From contig NZ_BAAGBE010000001.1 of NCBI RefSeq assembly GCF_047149785.1, positions 3,410,001 through 3,474,000 of the forward strand: a DNA stretch of 64,000 nucleotides. The letters run 5' to 3'. Made by a program: the position numbers and the translations under genes. Positions 25,986-37,492 of the stretch are shown piece after piece (the stretch's first letter is position 1; every line of letters starts with the position of its first letter). A model generated the notes under the pieces. The model was not told the origin of the DNA. It was given only the letters and a program-made list of their open reading frames with translations, and ran no database searches. This stretch comes from Nitrobacter sp047149785. GTDB taxonomy: Bacteria > Pseudomonadota > Alphaproteobacteria > Rhizobiales > Xanthobacteraceae.

Positions 25986-26029
25986 GGGTGATGAGGCTAA
26001 TCCTCGAGGCGGCGGTACTCAAGCCGGAC

Positions 26030-26215
26030 AGAACAAGTCCCTTGCCCCGGACGCGATGCAATACGCAGTATTGCGTCGCTGAGCCGGGGCCGCCGCGTTG
26101 CGAGGCAACGGCCGGTTCTGCAACGAGACAACCGCATTGCGCAGCCGACGGATGCAGGAGCGTATGGGTCCCTGCGTGCGCAGGGACGACCTGCGGTGAA
26201 CGGTTGCGATTGCCA
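26030..26215. repeat. GC-rich palindromic repeat between divergent genes
   Basis: Most of the 259 bases between ComF and the methyltransferase is a mosaic of short dyads (ccccggacgcgatgc..., gagccggggccgccgcg, gtccctgcgtgcgcaggac). The wording cgctgagccgggg/ccccggacgc is shared with 27120-27240, 55603-55769, 57941-58132 and 60511-60650. Promoters for the two divergent genes must lie in or beside it. Confidence 0.55.
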
Positions 26216-26244
26216 GCGGCCGCATGATCGGCGTACCAAGCCGC

Positions 26245-27108
26245 ATGGCCCCGAACCCGTCCCCGCCTGTTCTGTTCGACCGCGCTTTGCTGCGCGTGCG
26301 GCAGGGCCGCGCGGCCAGAACGGGACCCGCGACGTTCCTGCTCGATCGCGTCGCGGAGGATATGGCGGAGCGCCTGCGGGCCGTGTTGCGCATCTTCCAG
26401 CATGGAGCGGATGTCGGTACGCCGGGCGATCAGGTGTGCGGTGCGCTGGCGGCGCAGGTCGCGGAATTGTCGCGCGTCGATCTTTCCACTGATGAGAGCG
26501 AAGCCCTGGGGCTGACGCCGCAATCGCTCGACATCGCCGTCTCCGGGCTGGCGTTCCAGTTCGTCAACGACCTGCCGGGCGTGCTCGCGCAGGTCCGCCG
26601 CGCGCTGAAGCCGGACGGGTTGCTGCTCGCGGCCACCATCGGCGGGGAGACGCTGACCGAATTGCGTCAGGCGTTCGCCGCCGCCGAGTCCGAGCTTGAA
26701 GGCGGCGTCTCGCCGCGGGTCGCGCCGTTCGCCGATCTTCGCGACGCCGGTGCGCTGTTGCAACGCGCCGGCTTCGCGCTGCCGGTGACGGACGTCGACC
26801 GCGTCGTGGTGCGCTACGGCGATGCCTTGGCGCTGATGCACGACCTCCGCCGTATGGGCGCGGCCAATATCATGACCGAGCGGCGGCGCACACCGTTGCG
26901 TCGCGCGACGCTGTTGCGGATGGCGCAAATCTATCATGAGCGCTTCACTGACCCCGACGGCCGCATCCGCGCGACCTTCGACATCGTCTGGCTGTCGGGC
27001 TGGGCGCCGCATGAGAGCCAGCAGAAGCCGTTGCAGCCGGGATCGGCCAAGGCCAGCCTGGAGGAGGCGGTGAAGGGACGCGGCAAGACCGAATGCAAGC
27101 CGGAATGA
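26245..27108 (+). CDS. NDUFAF5/BioC-like methyltransferase-fold protein
   Basis: A 287-residue protein similar to the NDUFAF5 family, whose mitochondrial member hydroxylates an arginine of the complex I subunit NDUFS7. It shows FDRALLRVRQGRA at the start, FLLDRVAEDMAERL, the SLDIAVSGLAFQFVNDLPG post-core region, LLLAATIGGETLTELRQAF, and the Arg-rich LMHDLRRMGAANIMTERRR block. The glycine-rich SAM motif I is weak. I chose ATG 26245 (MAPNPSPPVLFD) because it aligns with the usual start; 26224 is possible. Function by family only. Confidence 0.82.
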   Translation: MAPNPSPPVLFDRALLRVRQGRAARTGPATFLLDRVAEDMAERLRAVLRIFQHGADVGTPGDQVCGALAAQVAELSRVDLSTDESEALGLTPQSLDIAVSGLAFQFVNDLPGVLAQVRRALKPDGLLLAATIGGETLTELRQAFAAAESELEGGVSPRVAPFADLRDAGALLQRAGFALPVTDVDRVVVRYGDALALMHDLRRMGAANIMTERRRTPLRRATLLRMAQIYHERFTDPDGRIRATFDIVWLSGWAPHESQQKPLQPGSAKASLEEAVKGRGKTECKPE

Positions 27109-27114
27109 TCGCGT

Positions 27115-27240
27115 CCCGGGCGCGGTGCGGCATTCCCGATGCCGCTCCGCAGAACCGGGACCGCCCGAGAACGCAACCTTTGCAACGGCCCCGGCTCTGC
27201 GCAGCATCGCTTCGCGCTGCGGCGCGTCCGGGGCAAGGGT
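27115..27240. repeat. GC-rich palindromic repeat before mutT 3' end
   Basis: Occupies the 134-base gap between two converging genes. It contains gcggcattcccgatgccgc and a gctctgcgcagcatcgcttcgcgctgcgg-like dyad, of the same family as 26030-26215 and 60511-60650. Confidence 0.55.
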
Positions 27241-27242
27241 TT

Positions 27243-27644
27243 CTACATCAGCAACTCGATCAGCGGCGGGATCAGCGGGATGTCCGCCGGCGGCATCGGA
27301 TAGTCGCGTAAGCAATTGGCGCGGACCCACTTCAGCGCCTGTCCCTCTTTCGAGACCACCTCGCCCTGCCAGCGCCGGCAGACGTAGAGCGGCATCAACA
27401 GGTGGAAACTCTCATAGGCGTGGCTGGCGAAGGTCAGCGGCGCGAGGCAGGCTTCCTGCGTCACGATGCCCAGCTCCTCGCGCAATTCGCGGATCAGCGC
27501 CTCTTCGGGGCGTTCGCCGGGCTCGAACTTGCCGCCGGGAAATTCCCACAGCCCGGCAAGCTGCTTGCCTTCGGGCCGCTGTGCGATCAGCACGCGGTTG
27601 TCGGTGTCGATCAGCGCGCAGGCGACGACGAGAGTGAGCTTCAT
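27243..27644 (-). CDS. mutT: (Deoxy)nucleoside triphosphate pyrophosphohydrolase MutT
   Basis: A 133-residue Nudix hydrolase. The Nudix box runs from GGKFEPGE to REELGI (residues ~37-60) with all conserved Gly, Glu and Arg positions. The flanks (ALIDTDNRVLIAQRPEGKQLAGLWEFPGG; LKWVRANCLRDYPMPPADIPLIPPL) match MutT, which removes 8-oxo-dGTP from the pool. Downstream of argJ on the same strand but separated by a 184-base repeat-filled gap. Confidence 0.92.
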   Translation of the reverse strand: MKLTLVVACALIDTDNRVLIAQRPEGKQLAGLWEFPGGKFEPGERPEEALIRELREELGIVTQEACLAPLTFASHAYESFHLLMPLYVCRRWQGEVVSKEGQALKWVRANCLRDYPMPPADIPLIPPLIELLM

Positions 27645-27691
27645 CTGGAATGCCTTGCGTCGGAAGCAAAGTAGCCGTCAGACATGACAGC

Positions 27692-27806
27692 GTCATGCCC
27701 GCGCTTGTCGCGGGCATCCACGTCTTGACAGCGGCGCAGCAAGAAAGACGTGGGTGGCCGGGACGTCAGCGCGAAGACGCGCTTCGCGCTTTTGCCCGGC
27801 CATGAC
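27692..27806. repeat. Direct repeat flanking argJ, 3' copy
   Basis: A ~115-base element of nested palindromes: cgtcatgcccgcg...cgcgggcat, cgtctt...aagacg, and a core gcgaagacgcgcttcgcgc before ttttgcccggccatgac. The last ~60 bases nearly match 29174-29230 on the other side of argJ in the same orientation. Confidence 0.75.
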
Positions 27807-27828
27807 AAATGCAAGAATCCTTCATCGC

Positions 27829-29082
27829 TCACGACCGGTAATCGCCGTTGATCGCGACATACTCCTTGGTGAGGTCGCAGGTCAGCACCCGGTCGCGGCC
27901 CTTGCCCAGCCCGAGCGCCACGCTGATCCGGATGGTCGGGTTCTTCATCGCGGCTGACACTTCCGCCTCATCATAGGACGGATCGCGCGCGCCGCGGGTA
28001 GCGACGCGGATGCCGTTGAACGAAATCGAGAGCTTGTCGCGATCGGCCGGCTCGCCGGCCTTGCCCACCGCCATGACCACGCGGCCCCAGTTGGCGTCCT
28101 CGCCGGCGATCGCGGTCTTCACCAGCGGCGAATTGGCGATCGACTTGGCGATCCTGCGCGCCGACAGCTTCGAGACCGCGCCCTCGACGATGACCTCGAC
28201 CAGCTTGCGCGCGCCTTCGCCGTCGCGCGCCACCTGTTCGGCGAGATCAGCCAGCACACCGTGGAACGCTTTCGCGAATGCCTTCAGGCGAGGATCGCCG
28301 GCGCGGGAGATTTTCGGCGCGCCGTGGGCGCTCGCTGCTCCGGTCGCGAACGCCAGCAGCGTGTCGGAAGTGGAGGTGTCGCTGTCGATGGTGACGGCGT
28401 TGAAGGTGTCCTCGACGCCGTTTTTCAGCAGCGACTGCAACGCCGCCGCCGAAACCGGCGCGTCGGTGAAGACGAACGACAGCATGGTCGCCATGTCTGG
28501 CGCGATCATGCCGGCGCCCTTGGCGATGCCGTTGATGGTCACAGTAGTCTTGCCGAGTTTCACGCGCGCGGTCGCGACCTTGGGAAAGGTGTCGGTGGTC
28601 ATGATGGCGCGGGCCGCGTCCATCCAGCGATCGGGCGCGGCATCGCGCGCCAGCCTCTCCAGCACGCCGTTGAATTTCGTCGCATCGAGCGGTTCGCCGA
28701 TCACGCCGGTCGAGGCCAGGTAGACGTCGTTTGCCTTGCAGTCCGTAGCCTTGGCTGCGATGTCGGCGGTCAGTCTGGTCGATTGGCGGCCGGTCTTGCC
28801 GGTGAAGGCATTGGCGTTGCCGGAATTCACCACCAGCGCCAGTCCTGCCTTGGAGGACTTGCCGTCCTTCAATCGCGCGCGGCACCACTCGACCGGCGCC
28901 GACGGGCACTTCGATCGGGTGAACACGCCGGCCACCGTGGTGCCTTTGTCCAGCAACGCCAGCAGCACGTCGGTGCGGCCCTTGTAGCGGATGCCGGCCT
29001 CCGCGGTCGCGAGGCGAACGCCCGCGACCGCGGGCATGTCCGGGACGTCGGTCGGGGCGAGGGGGGAGACGGCGGTGGACAT
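27829..29082 (-). CDS. argJ: Bifunctional ornithine acetyltransferase/N-acetylglutamate synthase
   Basis: A 417-residue ArgJ, recycling the acetyl group in arginine synthesis (and, in bifunctional forms, acetylating glutamate from acetyl-CoA). The self-cleavage site is in KGAGMIAPDMATMLSF, where the chain breaks before the second Thr (ATM|T-type ATML motif) to give alpha and beta chains. Other family blocks: NSGNANAFTG, STGVIGEPL, TIDSDTSTSDTLL and GEDANWGRVVMAVGKAG. The start at 29082 (MSTAVSPLAPTDVP) is the normal one; the longer frame reads into the flanking repeat. Confidence 0.95.
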   Translation of the reverse strand: MSTAVSPLAPTDVPDMPAVAGVRLATAEAGIRYKGRTDVLLALLDKGTTVAGVFTRSKCPSAPVEWCRARLKDGKSSKAGLALVVNSGNANAFTGKTGRQSTRLTADIAAKATDCKANDVYLASTGVIGEPLDATKFNGVLERLARDAAPDRWMDAARAIMTTDTFPKVATARVKLGKTTVTINGIAKGAGMIAPDMATMLSFVFTDAPVSAAALQSLLKNGVEDTFNAVTIDSDTSTSDTLLAFATGAASAHGAPKISRAGDPRLKAFAKAFHGVLADLAEQVARDGEGARKLVEVIVEGAVSKLSARRIAKSIANSPLVKTAIAGEDANWGRVVMAVGKAGEPADRDKLSISFNGIRVATRGARDPSYDEAEVSAAMKNPTIRISVALGLGKGRDRVLTCDLTKEYVAINGDYRS

Positions 29083-29112
29083 GTGTGGGGCCTGTCGACA
29101 GCAAATTTCGTC

Positions 29113-29230
29113 GTCATGGCCGGATTTATTCCGGCCATCCACGTCTTTCTTGTTTTGAGCGCATTCCAAAGACGTGGATGGCCGGGACGCCCGCGCGAAG
29201 ACGCGCTTCGCGCTTTTGCCCGGCCATGAC
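29113..29230. repeat. Direct repeat flanking argJ, 5' copy
   Basis: A ~118-base element: gtcatggccgga/tccggccat dyad, acgtctttc/aaagacgt dyad, and the core gcgaagacgcgcttcgcgc with ttttgcccggccatgacg. Same orientation as 27692-27806. It lies between the argJ start and the parvulin stop. Confidence 0.75.
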
Positions 29231-29270
29231 GATTGTCAATACTATGGTTTTAGCGAAGTGACAGCGAATT

Positions 29271-30191
29271 TTACTTCTTCGCCGGCGCCGTCTTGCCGTC
29301 GGCGGGCTTCGCGGCGCTGGCCTTGTCTCCGCCTGCCGCAGCCGCCGGCTTGTCCATGCGTTCGACCTTCGCCGTTTCGCGCAGCTTGGCGACGTAATCG
29401 GCCTGCGCCTTGCGCGTCACATATTGCTCGATCTGCGGCTTCACCTGATCGAAGGTGGGGGCCTTGCGGTTGCGCTTCTCCTCGACCTTGATGATGTGCC
29501 AGCCGAACTGCGTCTTCACCGGATCGGAAATCTTGCCGGGCTCCAGCGAAAAGGCGACCTTGGAAAATTCCGGCACCATCTGCTCCTTGGTGAAGAAGCC
29601 GAGGTCGCCCCCGTCCGATGCGCCGGGGTCCTTGGACTCCTTCTTGGCGAGTTCGGCGAAATCCGCGCCCTTCTTCAGTTGCTCCTCGATTTTCTTGGCC
29701 TCTTCCTCGGTCGGCACAAGGATGTGGCGGGCATGCACTTCCTGTTCGCTGGTGATCTGCTTGGAGGCATCCTCATAGACTGCCTTCATGGCTTCGGGGG
29801 TGACCGCCGCCTTGCCTTCGGACGCCAGCAGCTTGTCCATGAGCAGACGCTCGCGGGCGAAGGCGAGCCGTTTTTTGAAGTCGTCGCTGTTTTCGATCTT
29901 CTTGTCCTCGGCGGCCTTGGCGATGATCTTCATGTCGATCAGGAACGACAGCACGTTCTCCTGCTTTGCCGCCGGATCCATCTGCGCGAGACTCGGACCC
30001 AATTCCTCCTCGGCGACCTTGACGTCGCTTTGGCGGATCTCCGAGCCGTTGACCTTCGCCAGCACGGGATTCAAATCATCCGCGCGGGCCGGCGTGCCGG
30101 CGAGCAGGGCCACCGCCAGCCAGCCGCCGAGGGCGGACGAGGCCAGGCGAACGCGCAGGCTGGGTTTCGTAGCGGGCAATGAGGTGGTCAT
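29271..30191 (-). CDS. Periplasmic peptidyl-prolyl cis-trans isomerase, parvulin type
   Basis: A 306-residue secreted PPIase. A signal peptide occupies residues 1-38 (LGGWLAVALLAGTPARA before ADDLNPV). A SurA-like N-terminal helical region follows to ~150, and a rotamase domain at about 150-245 has HARHILVPTEEEAK, FAELAKKESKDPGASDGGDLGFF and FGWHIIKVEE. The tail is Ala/Lys/Pro-rich. It probably assists folding of outer-membrane or periplasmic proteins. Divergent from secA, so the two sit on either side of the same long regulatory gap. Confidence 0.9.
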   Translation of the reverse strand: MTTSLPATKPSLRVRLASSALGGWLAVALLAGTPARADDLNPVLAKVNGSEIRQSDVKVAEEELGPSLAQMDPAAKQENVLSFLIDMKIIAKAAEDKKIENSDDFKKRLAFARERLLMDKLLASEGKAAVTPEAMKAVYEDASKQITSEQEVHARHILVPTEEEAKKIEEQLKKGADFAELAKKESKDPGASDGGDLGFFTKEQMVPEFSKVAFSLEPGKISDPVKTQFGWHIIKVEEKRNRKAPTFDQVKPQIEQYVTRKAQADYVAKLRETAKVERMDKPAAAAGGDKASAAKPADGKTAPAKK

Positions 30192-30717
30192 GGGAAGTCC
30201 TTGATCTCCAGGAGGAGTGGTTTTGGGACGGCGGACACTCGCTCAATCATGCGGCCTTGGCAACGCGAAAACTCTGTCAAAATCATGAATTTCCGGACAG
30301 GAAGGCGGCTGCGCTTTCAGCCGTGGGGCGCTTCGCGTCGGTGGCCCGGCAACCGTTGACAACCCACCGGGTGGGCCATATCTCTGCCGGACCGGGCCGA
30401 CGGCAAAGGCAGGTTCTGGCTGTGCTTTTGCGATTGAACCCCGGGTCGCCGAATCTCAACCCATGACACGGATGCTCGGCTTCCGGGACTTTCAGCCCTG
30501 ATGCGTCACGATGAGTTGAGCAGATAAGGGGGGCGTGGTGGTTCAGAAGCTCGCTTCGTGGTCTCGGCGAATTCTGTCGTGATTCTGTCGTGATCCAGAG
30601 CATGATCCTGAAAAGTGGGAACCGGTTTTCGGATAAGATCATGCTCGATCGAAAGGATCAGGCTCGAGGAGACCGCCACATGGCTGCAACGCCGAACCGC
30701 GAAGACAGGAATTAGGC
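30192..30717. promoter_or_regulatory. 526-base divergent region between the PPIase gene and secA
   Basis: No gene is seen. A candidate sigma-70-like promoter for secA reads ttgaca (30356-30361), 17 bases, tatctc (30379-30384); its spacer is itself a palindrome (cccaccgggtggg). An 11-base direct repeat gattctgtcgt occurs twice at about 30570-30592, followed by a GCATGATC-type palindrome (30599-30645). The aggagg-type Shine-Dalgarno of the PPIase gene is at the left edge. Promoter assignment is by eye only. Confidence 0.4.
30599..30645. repeat. GCATGATC-type palindromic repeat, copy 3
   Basis: agcatgatcctgaaaagtgg ... ggttttcggataagatcatgct, an imperfect palindrome of the same family as 3701-3746, 12501-12550 and 33630-33680, about 70 bases before secA. 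Confidence 0.8.
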
Positions 30718-33575
<2,858 letters not shown>

Positions 33576-33579
<4 letters not shown>

Positions 33580-33680
33580 AGTCTGTTTCAACTGTGTTGA
33601 ATCAGACTCGTCGCTTGTCTTTTTGTTTGAGCATGATCTTTTCCGAAAACCGGTTTCCACTTTTCGGGATCATGCTCTAG
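33576..33680. repeat. Paired palindromic repeats after secA
   Basis: A ctagagtctgtttcaac/ttgaatcagactcg unit (33576-33610, overlapping the secA stop) followed by a GCATGATC-type palindrome (33630-33680, ends ctctag). The same two units occur in the same order at 12446-12550. They may act as the secA transcript 3' end. Confidence 0.8.
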
Positions 33681-33941
33681 GACCAAGGTCTCTTGGAGGG
33701 CGATGAGGAGAGTGTGTAGCGGTTTCCGCCCACGTCCCGCTTTACAATATCGGAACAATATCGGAACCGATCAGGCTCATGATTCTGGATCGGTTCGATC
33801 CGAAATCGTGAACGGCTACGCGCGTCGCTCGCTCACCTCCTGCTGACCCGAGGTGGCCGTGCAAGCATCAAAATCCCATAAGCAAACCGGTCTGCCGTTC
33901 CACCGATCGGTCCACCAGCAGGGGCGCATTCCGGGCCGCAG
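33681..33941. other. Remainder of the gap after secA
   Basis: About 260 bases between the repeat pair and the stop of the minus-strand methyltransferase. It includes a short direct repeat (aatatcggaac twice near 33747-33767) and nothing gene-like. Confidence 0.4.
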
Positions 33942-34910
33942 CTATTGTTGCGCGCCCTTGTAGTAGGCGATGATATCCTTCGGTTTCAACGTCCGCGCCG
34001 ACCGGCGGCCAAGAAAGTAGACCGCGCTCGCGCCGTCGGCCGCATGTGCCCGCTTGGAGAGTCTTTCGAAATAGCGAAGCCAGAACAGCCCGGTCGCCGC
34101 CATCGTGCCTATCTTATAGCTCCCGAAAAGAGAGCCGACGAAGTAGCGGATGGACCAGAGCATCACAATCGCGGGGCCGCGCGTAATGCCGCCGTCGATT
34201 TCTTCAAAATGGCGGAACAGCCAGCGATGTCCGCTAAGGGTGAAGCGGGTGAAATCGTAGGCCCCTTCGTGGACTTGCTGCATGAACGGCGTCTCCGCAT
34301 AGACCACGCCGTCCGGGACCAGGACGCGATAAATCTCGGCGACGACCTGCTCGGGCGTCAGGACGTGCTCCAGGACGGCCTGGATCCAGACGCCGTGGAC
34401 TGCTCCCGAGGCCAGGGGAAGCTGGTGCCCATCCGCGATAATCACGGTGAGGTCGGATTTGTAGACATCCGTTCCGATCAAGGTGAGGTCGGGATCTCGA
34501 TAAAGCGCATCCGCGTCGCTGCCGATTGCGCCGCCTCCGATGATCAGGATGGTGGGGCGGGCATCCAGGCGCTTCACCTCCGCGATGAAACGATCGGCAT
34601 TGGAGGCGGTCGGGCTGTCGGATCGCCAGAAGAAGCCGTGGACCTTCTGAAGAAAGCCCATGCTGCGGTCTTTGTAGGAGCTTCCAGCGGTAAGCTGCAC
34701 CTCCTCGCGGGACAGCACGGAGTTGTCGAAATCGACCAGGAGGGGAACGCCGTCGAGAGCCGGAAATCCAGCTTGCGATAGCTCGCAGTTGGGGTCCTTG
34801 CATACGAAGGCGCGCCCCGGCGCACCCTCCTCGACAGCTTCAATGCGGGATTTGCAGCGCGGGCAACGCAATAGCGCCTGCACGGATAACTTCTTGGCTA
34901 CCGAATTCAC
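33942..34910 (-). CDS. SAM-dependent methyltransferase with N-terminal zinc ribbon
   Basis: A 322-residue protein. Residues 12-50 form a Trm112-like zinc ribbon (LLRCPRCKSRIE ... FVCKDPNCELSQAGFPALDGVPLLVDF). A class I methyltransferase domain follows with TILIIGGGAIGSDADAL, a weak motif I, and HQLPLASGAVHGVWIQAVLEHVLTPEQVVAEIYRVLVPDG. The C-terminal ~100 residues include a hydrophobic stretch (IVMLWSIRYFVGSLFG). This layout is often found in glycan-modifying methyltransferases, but no substrate can be named. Lower GC by eye than secA next to it. Confidence 0.8.
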   Translation of the reverse strand: MNSVAKKLSVQALLRCPRCKSRIEAVEEGAPGRAFVCKDPNCELSQAGFPALDGVPLLVDFDNSVLSREEVQLTAGSSYKDRSMGFLQKVHGFFWRSDSPTASNADRFIAEVKRLDARPTILIIGGGAIGSDADALYRDPDLTLIGTDVYKSDLTVIIADGHQLPLASGAVHGVWIQAVLEHVLTPEQVVAEIYRVLVPDGVVYAETPFMQQVHEGAYDFTRFTLSGHRWLFRHFEEIDGGITRGPAIVMLWSIRYFVGSLFGSYKIGTMAATGLFWLRYFERLSKRAHAADGASAVYFLGRRSARTLKPKDIIAYYKGAQQ

Positions 34911-35050
34911 CTTGCCTCCGGTGGCTTACGCGTTGCCAGCCGACCGTCATGCCTCAACCTGCCCTCCGGATACGACGGTGCGCAACTGCTCCAAGGTATT
35001 ACCTCCTCCGGGTTTGCGCTGGGCGACGCGGCTGGAGGCATATTGGCTTG

Positions 35051-35839
35051 CTAAGCTGCGGTCCAGCCGCCGTCGATCGACAGGTTGCTGCCGGTGATCT
35101 GCGCGGCATCCTCGCCGCACAGAAAGAGCGCGAGCGCCGCGACCTGCTCCACGGTGACGAACTGCTTGGTCGGCTGCGCATCCAGCAGCACATCGTTGAT
35201 GACCTGCTCCCTGGTCATGTTGCGCGCCTTCATGGTATCGGGAATCTGCCTCTCCACCAGCGGCGTCCAGACATAGCCGGGGCTGATGCAGTTGCAGGTG
35301 ATCTTGTGGGTCGCAAGCTCCAGCGCCACGGTCTTGGTGAGCCCGGCGATGCCGTGTTTGGCGGCGACGTAGGCCGATTTGAAGGGCGAGGCCACCAGCG
35401 AATGCGCCGAGGCGGTGTTGATGATGCGGCCCCAGCCGCGCGTCTTCATTCCGGGAACGGCGGCGCGGATGGCGTGGAACGCGGACGACAGGTTGATGGC
35501 GATGATCGCGTCCCACTTTTCGACCGGAAAGTCCTCGACCGGCGAGACGAACTGAATACCCGCGTTATTCACGAGGATATCGACCGAACCGAAGGTCGTT
35601 TCGCCGAGCGCGATCATGCCCGCGATCTCGGCAGGCTTGGTCATGTCGGCCGGCGAATGGACCGCCCTGACCTCGAACTCGGCCTCGATGGCGGAGCGTT
35701 CCTTCTCGATGTCGGCCGCTGCTCCGAAGCCGTTGATCACGACGTTGGCGCCGGCGCCGGCGAAGGCGCGCGCATAAGCGAGGCCTATGCCGCTCGTGGA
35801 TCCCGTCACGACCGCCGTCTTGCCTTTCAAATTCGTCAT
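35051..35839 (-). CDS. bdhA: 3-hydroxybutyrate dehydrogenase
   Basis: A 262-residue short-chain dehydrogenase converting 3-hydroxybutyrate to acetoacetate with NAD+, used when polyhydroxybutyrate reserves are mobilised. The cofactor motif TGSTSGIG (12-19), VNNAGIQFV, and the active-site SAHSLVASPFKSAYVAAKHG are clear. The TPLVERQIPD and NLSIDGGWTA segments match characterised bdhA proteins. Followed on the same strand upstream by the CAP-domain gene with a 32-base gap. Confidence 0.92.
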   Translation of the reverse strand: MTNLKGKTAVVTGSTSGIGLAYARAFAGAGANVVINGFGAAADIEKERSAIEAEFEVRAVHSPADMTKPAEIAGMIALGETTFGSVDILVNNAGIQFVSPVEDFPVEKWDAIIAINLSSAFHAIRAAVPGMKTRGWGRIINTASAHSLVASPFKSAYVAAKHGIAGLTKTVALELATHKITCNCISPGYVWTPLVERQIPDTMKARNMTREQVINDVLLDAQPTKQFVTVEQVAALALFLCGEDAAQITGSNLSIDGGWTAA

Positions 35840-35871
35840 CGTTGTCTCCTGTCGGAGCCTTCACGCAGCCG

Positions 35872-36381
35872 TTATCGTTCCTCGGTGGTTGCCAGAACGA
35901 GCGTCCAGAACACCTTGTACTTGGTGTCCGGAGCATAGGTCGCGGCGATGCCCAGTTTTGTGACGCCGTTCTTGAGCATGTTCGCCCGGTGAGGCGGCGA
36001 ATCGCGCCAGCCCGAAAATGCCTCGGCGAGGGTGTGATAGCCCGCGCCGATGTTCTCGACCGCCAGCGTCGCCGGATAGCCCGCCGCCGCCAGCCGTTTC
36101 GGCAACGTTCCGGCCACGTTGTGGTCCATCTTGTTGCGTTTGGCCATGGCCATCGATTGCGTTTCGGCGACCTGCATCAGTTCCGGATCGACCGTCACCG
36201 GACCGAGACCATTATTGGCGCGATAGCCGGAAATCATGGACGCCGCCACCACGGGATCCAGCTTCGCCCCGCCGTGGGCCATGTCGAGATAAAACGCCGG
36301 CTGCTCCGGAGCAGGCGGTTTGTCCGCGGCGCATCCGGCGAGCGCCAGAAGGCCGAGAATCGCGGCAAAGGTACGGATCAT
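35872..36381 (-). CDS. CAP-domain (SCP/PR1) lipoprotein
   Basis: A 169-residue lipoprotein. Lipobox LALAGC puts the acylated Cys at residue 17. The CAP domain (about 45-165) shows YRANNGLGPVTVDPEL, MAKRNKMDHNV, ENIGAGYHTLAEAFSGWRDSPPHRANML, with the His and Glu residues of the CAP cavity. Role unknown; bacterial CAP proteins are mostly uncharacterised. Upstream of, and in the same direction as, bdhA. Confidence 0.88.
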   Translation of the reverse strand: MIRTFAAILGLLALAGCAADKPPAPEQPAFYLDMAHGGAKLDPVVAASMISGYRANNGLGPVTVDPELMQVAETQSMAMAKRNKMDHNVAGTLPKRLAAAGYPATLAVENIGAGYHTLAEAFSGWRDSPPHRANMLKNGVTKLGIAATYAPDTKYKVFWTLVLATTEER

Positions 36382-36442
36382 TCATAATTCCCCCATTAGC
36401 GGGCGTTGTTGCACACCAACCGTGGCTGAAAGGTGAACGATC

Positions 36443-37492
36443 TCAGGCCGGGTCCGCGAAAATGCGGTAGCGCCTGGGCTGCAGGCCGACGACCTCGCCG
36501 TCGCGAAGATCGCGGTCGCGCGGTGCGTCGATTTCAATGACGGTCTCGCCCCGGCTGCCGGACAATGCGATGTCGGCGCGCTGGATCGGGCCGAAGGTCC
36601 GTACCCGCCGCACGGTTCCTTCGAGACCGCCCCAGCCGGGCGGACTGATCTGCATATCGTGACGGCGAACGAACAGTTTCGACGGCCCCGATGTTCCGCA
36701 CTCTGCGGCGATGTTCAGCGGCGTGTCGCCGAGCCGGATCACCCCGTCCTGAACGTCGACCGACAGGACGATCGATTCACCGATGAAGCCGTGGACGAAC
36801 GCCGTCTGCGGGTTGTCATAGACGTCGGTCGGCGTTCCGATCTGCTCGATGCGTCCCTTGTCCATCACCACAACGCTGTTGGCGACTTCGAGCGCCTCCT
36901 CCTGATCGTGGGTCACGAAGATGGAGGTGACGTTGATTTCCTCGTGCAGCGAACGCAGCCAGGTCCGCAGTTCCTTGCGCACCTTGGCGTCGAGCGCGCC
37001 GAACGGCTCGTCGAGCAACAGAACCCGCGGTTCGATCGCGAGCGCGCGCGCCAGCGCGATGCGCTGACGCTGGCCGCCCGAGAGCTGGCCCGGATAGCGG
37101 TCGGACAGCCAGTCGAGCTGGACGAGGTCGAGCAGGTCCTTGACGCGCGCGCGGATGCCGGCTTCATCCTTGCGAACGGCGCGGGGCTGCACCCGCAAAC
37201 CGAACGCGACGTTCTCGAACACCGTCATGTGGCGGAACAGCGCATAATGCTGGAAGACGAACCCGACGCTCCGTTCGCCCGCGCCGCGCGCCAGCGCGTT
37301 CTCGCCGTCGAACGAGACCTCCCCGGTATCCGGCCAGTCGAGCCCGGCGATAATGCGCAGCAGCGTGGTCTTGCCGGATCCCGATGGCCCGAGCAGCGCC
37401 ATCAGCTCGCCATGCGGAACCTTGAGATCGACATGGTCCAGCGCGACGAAGGCGCCGAACTTTTTCACGATATTACGAACTTCAATGGTCAC
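36443..37492 (-). CDS. cysA: Sulfate/thiosulfate ABC transporter ATP-binding protein
   Basis: A 349-residue ATPase of the sulfate importer. Walker A GPSGSGKTTLLR is near residue 36, the signature LSGGQRQRIALARAL near 136, Walker B RVLLLDEPFGALD near 157, and the D-loop/H-switch VTHDQEEALEV follows. The C-terminal ~110 residues form a TOBE regulatory domain. GTG start at 37492 overlapping the cysW stop by 11 bases. Last gene of the sbp-cysT-cysW-cysA transporter operon. Confidence 0.95.
   Translation of the reverse strand: MTIEVRNIVKKFGAFVALDHVDLKVPHGELMALLGPSGSGKTTLLRIIAGLDWPDTGEVSFDGENALARGAGERSVGFVFQHYALFRHMTVFENVAFGLRVQPRAVRKDEAGIRARVKDLLDLVQLDWLSDRYPGQLSGGQRQRIALARALAIEPRVLLLDEPFGALDAKVRKELRTWLRSLHEEINVTSIFVTHDQEEALEVANSVVVMDKGRIEQIGTPTDVYDNPQTAFVHGFIGESIVLSVDVQDGVIRLGDTPLNIAAECGTSGPSKLFVRRHDMQISPPGWGGLEGTVRRVRTFGPIQRADIALSGSRGETVIEIDAPRDRDLRDGEVVGLQPRRYRIFADPA

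Noticed and set aside
25546..27330. A 594-codon minus-strand frame across ComF, repeats and the NDUFAF5-like gene
   Set aside because: It is out of frame with all recognised proteins and spans an intergenic repeat; no domain is visible.
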